This document shows, in pieces, positions 44,201 to 55,102 of a DNA stretch of 64,000 nt; within the stretch, counting starts at the first letter, position 1; every line of letters begins with the position of its first letter. The stretch is from Cubamyces lactineus. Taxonomy: Eukaryota > Basidiomycota > Agaricomycetes > Polyporales > Polyporaceae. The stretch is from the NCBI GenBank assembly GCA_022376465.1, contig JACDTU010000004.1:1550001-1614000 (forward strand). Reading direction: 5' to 3'. A program made the position numbers and the translations under genes. The notes below the pieces were generated by a model. The model had not been told where the DNA came from. It did not search any database and saw only the letters and a program-made list of their open reading frames with translations.

Positions 44201-44986
44201 CTCTCTGAAGCGTCTAAAGTAGCGCTCCTGAACGCGAACTATATGGCACACCGTCTCTCTGGGCACTACACATTGCGCTACAAGAACGGCAAGGGCCGCG
44301 TCGCCCATGAGCTCCTGATTGATCTCGCCGAGTTCGACAAGGCAGCAGGCCTGAAGGTGGCCGACTTTGCGAAGCGCCTGCAAGACTACGGCTTCCACCC
44401 GCCTACTTGCTCGTGGCCAATTTCGACCTGCATGCTTATCGAACCCACCGAGTCCGAAACCCTTGAGGAAATCGACAGGTATGCCAGAACGTGTAATTTC
44501 GTTCTGATTTGTCTCTCAATCTTTCGTTTACAGGTTCTGCGATGCCATGATCCAAATACGCAAGGAGGCCGAGGACATCATCACCGGCAAGCAGCCCAAG
44601 GACAACAACGTCCTCAAAAATGCACCACACCCCATCTCCGTGATCGCAGCGGAAGAATGGAATCGGTGAGTGACGATGCTTCCAGCGCTGATTGGGGTCC
44701 ACTTACCCAAAATCCCACAGCCCATACTCCCGCCAAACGGCAGCATACCCTATGCCATGGCTCCTTGAGAGGAAGTTTTGGCCTACTGTCTCCCGCATCG
44801 ATGACGGTAAGCTCTTCGACTTCCTCCGCACAGTGCAGTGACTGATGAATTCATGCTCTTGACTAACAGCCTATGGCGACACCCATCTGATCGTGAGTAA
44901 TGATACTATCTGCCATACTCAATTCCTAGCTGACGCCTGTGCAGTGTGACTGTCCCTCCGTAGAGGAATCTGCATCTTCGCTCTGA
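41243..44986 (+). CDS. GCV2: Glycine dehydrogenase (decarboxylating), P-protein of the glycine cleavage system
   Basis: 1004 aa, the usual length. Fourteen exons: 41243-41653, 41709-41769, 41826-42428, 42479-43179, 43235-43414, 43473-43592, 43649-43696, 43755-43891, 43953-43982, 44038-44478, 44534-44665, 44721-44806, 44870-44892, 44945-44986. The N-terminus is Arg/Ser/Ala-rich without acids, a mitochondrial presequence ending about residue 45, before [50 protein letters not shown] and [15 protein letters not shown] are signature segments. The PLP-binding lysine is K750 in [19 protein letters not shown]. It decarboxylates glycine and passes aminomethyl to H-protein lipoate in the matrix. The C-terminus (CDCPSVEE) resembles the family's ending. 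The H, T and L proteins are not in this window. Confidence 0.95.
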
Positions 44987-45209
44987 ACATTGCTAGAATT
45001 TCGCACTCTGTAATGATACCTTACCTGTAGGGCTCTCTATTCTACTAGATGGCCCGCCCGGCCCCGCGTCCTGTTCAACCGCGCACGCACGTCTTCTGTA
45101 TCATACCTACTGCTCTCCTGTTGCATACCATAGTATCCCGCAATACATCGCACATTCCATTGGGTCGGCATAACGCGTATCGGAGTACCGAATTGAACCT
45201 GAAGGTCTA

Positions 45210-47540
45210 CTACGGATCCTGTATAACGTCCGGGATAGACGCGTATAGTTTCGGTAAGAACCGCTTGAGACGACTGCGAACCTCCGCTACCTGATTCGTT
45301 CTCACCGCGAACTTCAGCAGGATGCGCACGGATTCCTTGTCTGGCTCCACCCCGTCCTGCCGCCGAGTCATTTCCAAACAGACTACCTTCAACGCTTCGT
45401 CCAACCGGCCCAACCGGCAAAGACACTCGATGTACGTGTTCCAGTTCTTGACGTTCAGCGGGTAACCGGCCTCGTTGAGCATATCGTACACGCGCACGGC
45501 CATATCGTACGCCCGCGCAAATGCGCACCCGTCCAGGATGATGCTCACGCTTGCGTTGTTGAATTGCGAGGAAGCGTAGAGCAGCTGCCAGATTCGACAC
45601 GCCTCGATGAAGTGCCCCGCGCGCTGATACGAATCCATAAGCTGGTTGTAGAGCGCAGTGTCGGGCGTGAAGGACGAGTTGACGGTGAGGTGATTGTGGA
45701 TGCGCGTGATCATCTTCGCGATAGCTTCGCACTGTATCACGTCGCCGCTGACGCTGGCTGCGGTCGCGAGCTTGCCCAGCTGGGCGGTGATGATGGTGTA
45801 CACCTTAGGCCCGATAGATACGCCATACTTGCGCATGTCGGCGAGGATCTCGAAGTAGAGCGACGCAGAGGGGATACCGTCGGGCCAAGTGGGAAGCGTG
45901 CAGAATGTGTGAAGGACAGCTATGTACCCCTCTTCGTTGAGAACGGGCTGAGTAGAGCCCGGCCGAGGACGACCGACAAGGGTATACATCCGGAACGCTT
46001 CCTCTGGGGACGGTGACACGCGCATAAGCAGCACCAGGGTACTCGCAGTGGTCTGGTAGTCCAGCCCGATTCCGTGTTGTGACATGTCTTCGATCACGGA
46101 GACAGCTGCTGGAAGATACTTCGCCGTATTGTTCGACGTTGTCAAAGTGCGGAGGAGGAGCCGATAAGTAGCTGGAGTCGGACGCGGATCGTGGACCCCG
46201 GGGCCCTCCGAAACGACGAAGTCCCGGTACAATGCGAGAGCTGTGTCGATGGCTTGCTCAGCAGGCCTCTGCAACCCGGACGAAGTCAGCAGGAATCGTA
46301 GTGTGTGATTGAGCATGTTGGCGGTGGGGGGGATGCGTCGGTCCTTCGCGTATGTATACAGCTCGAGTACAGGCGCGCTGCTTTTCGCGCGAAGCTCCAT
46401 GAGTTTCTCGATCACAGCAGGCGTCACCTTGATCTGTAGTTCGCGTCGCCAGTGAGACAGGTCGGAGATTTGTGTGCTGCCGCTAAGGACGGCGAGGAAA
46501 GTGGCTTCTGACGGTCTGAAACCAGCCGATTTGAAACGCCTGTAAGCCCGAGTTGTGTCGACGCGACTCTGACGAGAAGCAATGCGAGCAAGTATGTCGT
46601 TGATCCGGTTATCGCCAAGAGTCCCTCTGGGAGCCAAAGTCAAGACGTAGAGGAGTTCCGCCTCGTCGGCAAAATGAAGCTGGCCATCTCGAGTGTATCC
46701 GTCTACGAGTGCCCTGAGAGAGTTGTCGTCGTAGGGAACCTGTAGCACGTGTAACATATTGATGAGGCGTTTGATCGCTCCGAAGGGAGGGGGCGAATAG
46801 CAGTAGTTGGGTGAATTCGGCCGGACGCCTTGACGGAATAGGGCCTCAAAGATCACAGTAGAAGTCTCCCGTGTCAGCCGGATCCGTGTGGAACGCATGA
46901 GGCTAAGAATGTTATGGATGGTCCTGATGTCTCTAAGCTCAGCTGCAAGCTCGAGAAGGGCGTACCAGGCCGGGTGGGTCTTGCCATACGTCACGCAGTC
47001 CAGCCGCGTACGCTGTAATGCCGCCAACCAGCGAAACGTTGCTCGCGCCTCGCGCAAACCTATGAGGCGCGAAGTTATACGTTCGGCGTACTCGTCTTCC
47101 TTGCCAGGGAATATACGAGAGACTGCATTAACGGCATGGTCGAGGACGTTGTCGGACGCGATGGAGGAATTCTGGGCAAGAAGGACGATGCATTCGCAGA
47201 ATTTCTCCTGGTATGGTTCTACGACGTCCGAGATTGTACCAGAAAAGCCGACAAAGGTCTTCATGAGATCGTACAATTGGGAAAACTTGACAATGTCATG
47301 CTCAGGATGCATCGTGAGGACCTCGTAGAAACGGTCGACGTCGTCTTGAAAGCGGGATGATCGGGCATCCTGGGTAGCTTGTGCAGCGACATGAGAGGAC
47401 TTGTAGTCAACCGGTAGTCGAGATGCGCTAGTACGTTCCTTCAGAGTGACAAAGGTAGGCGCGTGGAGGAGCCGAGATGGATAGGCAACGAGACAGGTTG
47501 CGGAACGTCTGCCTTGAACGAATGCTCTCCGCAAGAACAT
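45210..47540 (-). CDS. Mitochondrial pentatricopeptide-repeat (PPR) protein
   Basis: 776 aa, single exon, ATG at 47540. The N-terminus MFLRRAFVQGRRSATCLVAY is basic and hydrophobic, with no acid for the first 33 residues, and fits a mitochondrial targeting peptide. Helical repeats of about 35 residues occur from about 290 to the end, clearest in the C-terminal part: DTALYNQLMDSYQRAGHFIE, SVSIILDGCAFARAYDMAVR, VKNWNTYIECLCRLGRLDEA and ESVRILLKFAVRTNQVAEVR. PPR proteins bind organellar RNA and act in its processing, stability or translation. Spacing is irregular, so the target cannot be predicted. It converges with the P-protein gene (223-bp gap) and shares a 313-bp divergent promoter with Sec61 gamma. 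Confidence 0.82.
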   Translation of the reverse strand: MFLRRAFVQGRRSATCLVAYPSRLLHAPTFVTLKERTSASRLPVDYKSSHVAAQATQDARSSRFQDDVDRFYEVLTMHPEHDIVKFSQLYDLMKTFVGFSGTISDVVEPYQEKFCECIVLLAQNSSIASDNVLDHAVNAVSRIFPGKEDEYAERITSRLIGLREARATFRWLAALQRTRLDCVTYGKTHPAWYALLELAAELRDIRTIHNILSLMRSTRIRLTRETSTVIFEALFRQGVRPNSPNYCYSPPPFGAIKRLINMLHVLQVPYDDNSLRALVDGYTRDGQLHFADEAELLYVLTLAPRGTLGDNRINDILARIASRQSRVDTTRAYRRFKSAGFRPSEATFLAVLSGSTQISDLSHWRRELQIKVTPAVIEKLMELRAKSSAPVLELYTYAKDRRIPPTANMLNHTLRFLLTSSGLQRPAEQAIDTALALYRDFVVSEGPGVHDPRPTPATYRLLLRTLTTSNNTAKYLPAAVSVIEDMSQHGIGLDYQTTASTLVLLMRVSPSPEEAFRMYTLVGRPRPGSTQPVLNEEGYIAVLHTFCTLPTWPDGIPSASLYFEILADMRKYGVSIGPKVYTIITAQLGKLATAASVSGDVIQCEAIAKMITRIHNHLTVNSSFTPDTALYNQLMDSYQRAGHFIEACRIWQLLYASSQFNNASVSIILDGCAFARAYDMAVRVYDMLNEAGYPLNVKNWNTYIECLCRLGRLDEALKVVCLEMTRRQDGVEPDKESVRILLKFAVRTNQVAEVRSRLKRFLPKLYASIPDVIQDP

Positions 47541-47853
47541 TCATGGACCACTGCGTTACGTTGAGCATCCACTTTCGCAACGCATCATAGACCACTTCTA
47601 CTTGCCTTTCCATCCACCAAGGCCAATAGCGAGAGGACGAAAACGAGGGCGATTGTGTGTCAAGCAGCACGGAGAACTGGGAGGTCGTCACTGGCAGCGG
47701 TAGAAAGTCGAAGACGGGCGCTTCTCGCTTCATACCGAAACAGGCCCCGTGACCTGGGGGAAATCCACGTCGACCACACACCGCGACGCCAGCTAACGAG
47801 TCGCCAGCAGCTTTCTTCTTACCCCCACATCCACTCTTTCGTCCGTCACCAAA
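47541..47853. promoter_or_regulatory. Shared 313-bp divergent promoter
   Basis: Lies between the starts of the PPR gene (-) and the Sec61 gamma gene (+); it must carry both core promoters. No obvious TATA box. Confidence 0.5.
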
Positions 47854-48289
47854 ATGTCCGAGAAGCTTAAGGAGTTCGTTGAGATTCCTCAGGAATTCAT
47901 CCACGATGGTCAACAGGTGCGTCTTTTGTATCTCGAAACCACAGGAGGTCATTGCTCAGCAGTCCTCAGTTTCTCACTAGGTGTACCAAGCCGTCACGCA
48001 AAGGTTGGCAGCAACGGGACTCACACTCTGCATATGACTCATCTTGCATGGTTAGAATTCGTTCAAATCTCTAAGGCGGTCGCGATTGGGTTTGCAGTGA
48101 TGGGCTTCATTGGTTACTTCGTCAAACTCATCCACATCCCAATGTGAGTATATTAGTAACATCTCACTGCAGTTCAAATCTCTCACACGAGACGACGGCA
48201 TTTCCTAGCAACAACATCCTTGTGTGCGTATACGTCTCTTATACCTCTCGTGACATTATACTGAGTAGGTTTGCAGGGGCGGTGCATGA
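47854..48289 (+). CDS. SSS1: Sec61 gamma / SSS1 translocon subunit
   Basis: 70-aa tail-anchored subunit of the ER Sec61 protein-conducting channel. Five exons: 47854-47916, 47970-48003, 48056-48143, 48209-48223 (15 nt), 48277-48289 (13 nt). The product begins [20 protein letters not shown], continues [20 protein letters not shown], then has one transmembrane helix ([20 protein letters not shown]) and ends INNILVGGA, which matches the family over its full length. It clamps the two halves of Sec61 alpha. The short final exons are placed by the invariant NNILVGG ending. The gene is too fragmented to appear as a single open frame. Confidence 0.95.
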
Positions 48290-48638
48290 TAGGCAGCCTT
48301 GTAGGATTCGGACGTCATCTGTGTATATACGGGGGATTATTTATTTCTTTTCTCAAGTACTCCCTCAATTGTTGAGCCTACGCCGTCTCCCAGCCGTCAA
48401 CACGCACTTCCATGTCCCGAGACATACACACACTAGCCAGCCTACACGGGCTCCGGAGCAGACGTGTCTTCTGCCAGTGTAGTAACCGTTCTCGACGCGG
48501 CATGAGGGGAGCATGCCTTATGTTACTACTCTGCCCTTGGACGATCATGCCTCCAATGTGAGCTGCGACGCGGTGTTGGGTGAGGCTTGCGTAGAAATGC
48601 ACAAGTCGGTGGTTAGCACATTCCGCTTGGGCGATGTT
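48290..48638. other. Convergent 3' intergenic region
   Basis: 349 nt between the Sec61 gamma stop (+) and the seven-TM gene stop (-). No gene seen. Confidence 0.5.
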
Positions 48639-50394
48639 TCAAACGATATGATTGCTTGAAAATGGCAGCGACGATGAAGGGTGCGTTGCAATGGGTGTGA
48701 CCGAGTCTATGGTGGTGTTGGACATAAACGAGCCTGTCCAGCTGACGCGGTGCGTTCTCTTAACCATGACAGTCTCTGGCCTCCAGCCCGTATGGCGATT
48801 CCAGAACATCCACGTCAGAACGACATCCTATGGGCTCAGAATGAGCAAGCGTCGAAGTAAAGAGCTTTTGACCTCTCCATTCACCTTCTGCAGGCCGAAG
48901 ATCAGGAATGCTGCTAGAGGCACTGCGGTCATGGTCAGTACACCTACTTTTCGTACGACGGTATAGTCGAAAGATACTTACGAGTTGCCTGAATCATGTA
49001 CGCGAACGCATTCAGATCCTGCTTCAAGTCCATCACGCACGCGCTATACAATGAGCATTGTCAATTTCACATGTCAACATTTGCTACCTTGCACGAGCGT
49101 ACCTAAACGTGAGCATAGCATACACCAGGAATAGACCAGCCTAGCAATGCACGAGAAACATGAACTATGGATTCTGTAATGGGGTGGAATCGATGCTATC
49201 GTACCCTGCACCAAGGAGAGATCGAACGCTGCTTGAGCTCGACCAATGGGCAAACTTCCTTGATGATACGTCGTCCCTGTAAGTAACGGACGAACGTGGC
49301 GACTGAGATAGAGTAGACAATGATCAGCATCATAACATAAACTACTGTTATAGGCGCGCACCTTCGAAACCGACAATGATCACGATGAAGACGCCGCAGA
49401 AGATTGGGACAGCAAGCATCTCGCTGAAGATGCCAGTGGATATATTCTATCAGTTCACAAGTCAGAACTTCACGAGAAGTCATGATCCACTCACAATTTC
49501 CCGTGCATCAAACCACAATACAAGCCATTCTTCACTGTCACCCAGTGAGGATTCACAAGACCATACTAGAGAAGGTAAACAACGTTATTGCTTGGTTTCC
49601 TGATAGCCCAGGTCCTCACTCCTTACATAGGCAGCTGAGAGAGAAAACGCGAAGAAGACGAGGTATGGAGGTGCAAGAATCTGACAGCGGTCACAATTCA
49701 TCATTTGCCCACGTCTGGCATGGCGTTGAACACACCAAGAACAACTTACTGCGAACATCTTGACCCAACGAGGGATGTGCGCCATCCGAGCCTCTTTCCA
49801 AGGTTCCACGAAAGTACTCCATACCTAGCACAAAGACAGCTTCAGCGATATGGTCGGACGGAGCTCGGGGGTTGCATCCTGACCTGCAAGACGACTCCAA
49901 GCCCTGCGACAACCGCCCTGGATCCATATGTCGAAGTGAGCCATCGTCCAAGATTGCAGTACATGGCTGGCGCTCACATGGGGGGTGCACCATAATTCAT
50001 TGCCGCTTGAGCGAGGCACAGTGCATGCGGTGGGTTCGCTTGTAGATTGGGGCCACCATACAACCTAACAATGCCTCAGTCTGTGTTCGTAGAGGCCGAG
50101 GAGGGCCGCAAGGACGTACAGCAGACAGTATATGATAGAATACAGGATCCATATTACACAGAAGTTCACGACCGTCGGATGTCGCTTGGCAGTCTTGCAG
50201 AAAAGGAATGTCGCTACAAGGATCGGCAGTCCGATGTGGCCGCCGGCGAGTTGTATCGTAAGGAATACAGGGGTCAGGGCACGCAAGTCCGGCGGAGGGG
50301 GTTCTGCGACGACACCGGGGTGAGCTACGGGCTACGCCTGGCAACGGTACAGAGGTGGGGTAAGGTACCCGAGCTGCGCACCTTTGAGTACCAT
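48639..50394 (-). CDS. Seven-transmembrane receptor-like protein (Agaricomycete orphan GPCR-like family)
   Basis: 334 aa from thirteen exons: 50382-50394, 50120-50303, 49978-50064, 49884-49917, 49750-49824, 49627-49680, 49495-49565, 49362-49423, 49205-49302, 49103-49140, 48982-49043, 48885-48922, 48639-48827. All phases agree. The protein has about seven hydrophobic segments: LTIQLAGGHIGLPILVATFL; NFCVIWILYSIIYCLLLYG; AMNYGAPPMAVVAGLGVVLQ; ILAPPYLVFFAFSLSAAYYG; LAVPIFCGVFIVIIVGFEVA; AGLFLVYAMLTFSACVMD; and LPLAAFLIFGLQ. It ends in a hydrophilic tail with many Ser/Thr. It resembles a family common in mushroom genomes with HALCLAQAAMNYGAPPM-like and CVIWILYS-like motifs. It is not a Ste3 pheromone receptor by these motifs. 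The ligand, and whether it couples to G proteins, are unknown. The first coding exon is only 13 nt and is the least certain part. Confidence 0.78.
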
Positions 50395-51467
50395 TCTGCT
50401 CGTCACCCGGGCGACCTGCGCTTCCAGTCCAAGAGATCAACTCCAGTCCCGACTAACTTCGCGTGTCGAACGCGGACTGAACTAGCGACCAGCGAGCAAG
50501 AAAGCAATTGGGACCAGCGGCTGCCAGTGCTGCTGGGACGAGGAGATGCTCAAGGCTCTCGAGCTTCGACCCCACGCGGGAAGGCCTTCATAGGGGGCGA
50601 GAGTGCGAGAGAAGACCGGAAGTCGGTGGGAGGCCTTCTTCGCTGAGTGATAGCACCAGTGATGCCGGGCGCACTGGCTGTGGTTTGCATCACGCTCGGC
50701 TGAAGATGCAGACGGGGGCGGTGTTCCTGTTAGTTGTCCGAGATCAGAGGACTAAGCATAAGGAACAAGCATGATCAACTTCGAGCCTGACGCCCCCCCC
50801 CCCCCAATATGGATATTTATACTCCCTTGCACTCTGAGTACCTCTCAATTCATGCAACAGTGCCTTTGAATCCACGCAGGTTTATGGGCAACAGGCATCC
50901 AGATCAGGCGTCGAATCTCAGTTGAAAGACGACTGCGCGAACAGCATCTGGTGTCCATTCCCATGATGATCAAAGGTGCATAATGATCGGCAATAAGGTC
51001 AAGATTGACTTCGCATGCCTGTCACCGCGCGGTACATGCGCAAGCCCAATTGCGAGAAGTGGGAGCGGAGAGACCGAGTCAACGGTATCGGTTGAGTACG
51101 CACAATCGATGTCCTATGGTACGGAAGTTCTTCGTGCTTCTCCTAGATTCTAGCAGTACACGCATATGCACAACTTAGCGCTCTAGCGCATCTGCTGGGT
51201 GGCATAGGATTTGGGACGTTGTGCTCGAAAGATGTCTGTGGAGCGGACGTTTGTACGACATCTTCTGCGACAGTGTCGCGAGGCACTCACCTCATTTACC
51301 ACGATCCCGTAATCGCAAGAATTCACGAGAGGGCAAAAAGCGCAAGTAGTGATAAATCACCCCGGCCAGTAAAGCGGCCAAATATTCTGATGGCGGATGA
51401 ATAAGATGCATTATGTCAAGTTTGAGTGTCCGGATGGCGGATAATCACCCGCACTGTAGGTATATAT
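50395..51467. other. Intergenic region with a 13-C homopolymer
   Basis: 1.07 kb holding the promoter of the seven-TM gene and the 3' flank of COG1. No gene recognised. It contains a C13 run at 50793-50805. Confidence 0.5.
50793..50805. repeat. Poly-C tract (13 nt)
   Basis: Uninterrupted run of 13 cytosines in non-coding sequence. It is likely to be length-variable and error-prone in sequencing. Confidence 0.9.
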
Positions 51468-54400
51468 CTATTTGAGAGCCGCGCCGCCGACGAGAAGTAG
51501 GCCAAATCGAGGTGGCGGTTTGACGAGCTGCAACGCAGGCTCAAAGCCTTGCTCTGCAGCCGGAAATCCAAGGAAAAGGAGACTAGACGGTTTATCTCCC
51601 TTCGCTGTGGTATGAATAGGGTGCGAGGGTAGCAGCGCGGCAAGAAGGACTTGGGTCTTGGTAAGGTATTCCTGCGCAGATGCGTCGAAGTCGGACTGCG
51701 ACGGCATCTGGGGATCAACACCCTGGGGCATGAAATCAATGAAGGATGAACGAGTGGATCGTCGCACACACGACATACGTTTCGCAGCTTGGTGACGATG
51801 GCGTCAATTTGTTCTAACAGAGTTCGTGCATCCGGCCCCCAAGACGCTACAAGTTGCCGTAGGAACGATAGGTCCCATAAAAGTTGTTCGGATGAAGGGT
51901 AGCTTGTATCCAGTACGTCCAGGAACGCGTGGACAAACCGTTGCAGTGTTGGGTATACTTGCGTCTGCCAGGTTCCAGAGTCGGGAAAGACGCCAATGGA
52001 CTGGGTCTCCGACGATAAAGATAACAGGGCTTCCGCCAGTTCTGAAGACGGTCGAACAGGGACATGGACATTTCCTATGGTAGAGTGAACACGCGACCCC
52101 GTGCTGACTAGCATGATACGACATACCGATAGGCAGGACTCGTGATGGCTGACGGTCTCTGAGGTGCTTTTGGATGACACGGGATACCGTCTGTTCTTGC
52201 CACTTCTGCATCAGCTTAGTTGCCAATGTGTTGAGCTGTCCGCGGAACCCTGCCAATAGCATGTTCAATCTCTACAAAGATTTACGATGATGGTCCTCCG
52301 CACCTTCCACTGCCGTCTCGCCGCATTCTAACTGCTGGAAGAGATTTGATACCGACGCCAACTCTCGCGCAATTCGTGCCACGTATAGTGGCACTCGTAG
52401 CATCGAGTCTATACTTGGAGGTGAGAAGGATCTTTGACATGTCGCGGACGAACGTACCTTGCTGGTTTCCAGCGCGCTCGAGGATTTGGCAAAGATTCTG
52501 GCAAACATATTCCGCGTCCGAGCGATATGAACTCGATAAACGGCTGATTAGGTCACTGCTAACATCGTGATGGGTGTCATGTTTAGGAAGCACGCCAAAC
52601 CAACGAACCTGTTACTACTTGAGGACTTCTGCATAACAGCGATATCTTCGCGGATATCAGCGGCATGCCGTTCCAGCGTTGACAACGCGGAGTTGAGCAA
52701 GGGTGTTCGGCCTTGCAACTGCTGCTGCAATAGCGATCTGTACTTGGAGAACTGAGCCGCCGCCGTTGCGGCGCTGTGTGCACCCGTCTGCAGTCCTGAG
52801 GGTATAGGAGGTGCCTGGAGGAGATACTCGGTAGGCTGGGTATCTGCAGAGAGTCAGTTACTGCGCAAGGATGCTGATAGGCGGTCGTACCTAGAGTTTG
52901 CTTGTTGGGGTTTTCTGTCAGCGCATCGGCTGCCTTGGAGACAGCCTCCTGGAAAGAGGTCTCGAGACGGCGCAGAGCTGTCTTCCAAACGGTTGCAGCT
53001 TGTTCCAGCGCCACAGAATCAATCAGAGATCCAAGCTCTTGCTGTTCGGAAGGCTGGAGGCCCTCCGCGCTCTTCAGCCAGTCCAAAAGAGACGAGCGCA
53101 CTTCCCAGACTTCTCTGACACTCTCCAGAGGCGCAACCCAGTCTGACATAGCGTCCCGAAGCTCCTGGATAGCTTTCGTCAACCAACCCCCTACCCTGTC
53201 TTGCAGCTGGGCCTGTAGGTTGGGAGCTGTAAGCGGAGCGCCGTCGACATAGGGCTTATAAGCGCGGATGCTTTGGGGAAGTAATAGGAGCTGGCTTGAC
53301 GAGGGCAGCGTGGAGAGCAAGATCTGCGTAGATAGCTGTAGTTCGGAGGGTAAGTAGGAGGGCGTCTCTGAGGGGGCTTGGAAGAATTGCAAGGCTTGCT
53401 TCATCATCGAAGATTGCGTCTCAGAGGGGTCTGCGAAGACGAGTCTCGCGGTATAAACGGTGCGTGAGACTACTTCCAGAGCTGCCAGAGTTCGCTGCTT
53501 CGCTTCGCGTACTACAACTTTTCTAGGACGATGCGGAGCCTTCCCGTTCGGCTTTGATTTTGATGCATCCCCATTTGCGGGCGTCGGCGCATTACGAGCG
53601 AGCGTTGTAGATAACGTCTTCGTCCGCTGGGCTAGATATATGGAAAGCGTCTCCGGTAGAGGGCGAGACTCGAGCAGATGTAGGGTCAAGAGGGTCGCGC
53701 ATACTTCCTGCAATCAACTCAGCGGAATGCACGTAGGGCCATGTGTCCGCACTTACCCCGGGAGTAGCGTTGACTTCTCGCAGGAACAAGGTCGCCCTAT
53801 GCGATATCTGGGAGCGAAAGGGCGTGATTGAATCCCACTGCCGTTGTACAAGAGGGAGTTGTTCCTGCATTGGAGGCATGAGTACGTGAAACTGGAATGT
53901 CCACTGCTTCGCCATACCGCAACGTCAATCCCGTATGCATGCCAACTCTGCTCATCGTCGTCCTGCGAAAGCGCTCGATGTACGACCCGGGCCAGTAGAA
54001 ACAGCCATGCAGCATTGAGGTAGACCTTGCGCTCCATCAACCGCCACAGATGCTCGGGGGCATCGAGCAGCAGTTTCACATGGGCGGACAGCGACTGCAG
54101 GGCTTGGAGGTGCTTGTCTGGAGAAACCTCGTCAGAACAGGCGTGTACTCACTCGCTTGTACAACTGCAAGTTCACCTTCGCCAGTGGCTGCACGTCTCG
54201 GAGCGGGCGAGGGGTCAATCGACTGGACCGTGTCCCTCATCTCTTCGAGAGCCTCCAGAACATGTTTCGAGGATTTGGCGAGACTCAGTATGGACGTGGA
54301 GGCCTCCAGGAGGTCGCGGTACCGTTCCCTGTCCTTTCATGCCGCCGCTTAACATTCGACTTGGCATGCCTGGGTAATCGAACTACGCACCCGACCATAA

Positions 54401-54749
54401 GTCGCAATTCCTCTTGTTTCGCATCCGCCTCCGCCCTACACACCAAGGTCATCCTATTGTTCGCGCAACATGCCGACGGATCGTATTACCTCAGGCGATT
54501 CTGCACCATCCTAATCTCAGCGACTGTGTGCTTCGTAAAGAGCTCATCTGGGTCTATGTCGTTCAGGTTCACAGAACCGTCCAGCTTGTGGGAGGACGAC
54601 GCAGTTCGCGCAGCAGGCCGGCGAGCTTGGGAGATCTCCGCGGTATGGGAGTTCCGTCTGCTTGAACCAGGCGCCGCAGTTCCATTTGAATGACTTGGCC
54701 CCGCAGAGTTCAGCAAGGCAATAGAGCCAGAAGATGCGCGACGAGACAT
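51468..54749 (-). CDS. COG1: Conserved oligomeric Golgi complex subunit 1 (COG1)
   Basis: 911 aa. Twelve exons: 54490-54749, 54391-54435, 54153-54328, 53918-54117, 53757-53864, 52891-53707, 52609-52843, 52458-52558, 52311-52408, 52127-52271, 51779-52074, 51468-51722. After a Ser-rich N-terminus comes the Vps51/COG1 signature DIDPDELFTKHTVAEIRMVQ, then RAEADAKQEELRLMVG and ERYRDLLEASTSILSLAKSS, and helical bundles such as LWRLMERKVYLNAAWLFLLA. Downstream are LPLVQRQWDSITPFRSQISH and the IGNVHVPVRPSSELAEALLS segment, typical of COG1 C-termini. It is a lobe A subunit of the COG tethering complex for retrograde intra-Golgi traffic. Intron 9 (52272-52310) would be only 39 nt with a weak gtggaa donor; it is the least certain junction. 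Confidence 0.85.
52272..52310 (-). other. COG1: Very short (39 nt) inferred intron of COG1
   Basis: Required to leave a frame that stops at TAG and enter the next COG1-like exon. Donor gtggaa, acceptor tttgtag. The alternative donor gtgcgg (32 nt) breaks frame. Confidence 0.5.
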
Positions 54750-55102
54750 TCAGAGGGCAGCAGTCCAGCAAGCTCAGCCTGAGTGACAACGTGAATGACC
54801 GTGGCGAGAGTGCATGGTTTAGCGCCCACCAGCTCTGGGGTGCACCGCCCAGCGCGGGCGTCTCAGGTATATTCATATCAATCCTTTTCGCGCGCCCTGC
54901 CAGACGAGAACCAATAGGGACGATAGAGTGCAATACATGGTACTACCATAGACAACCTGTAGAGAAAACTAGCTGCGCCCGAGTAAAGGGAAGAGTTGAT
55001 TGACACGTCGCGTCGACGCGTTTTGGTCCATTAGGCGCTCGTACATACACGAGGAAACGTAGGGAATAGGGAATCGTTGGACGTCCACAACACCGGGGCA
55101 GG
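54750..55102. other. Tandem spacer between COG1 and TMEM115-like genes
   Basis: 353 nt, both genes on the minus strand; it holds the COG1 promoter. No other gene seen. Confidence 0.5.
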
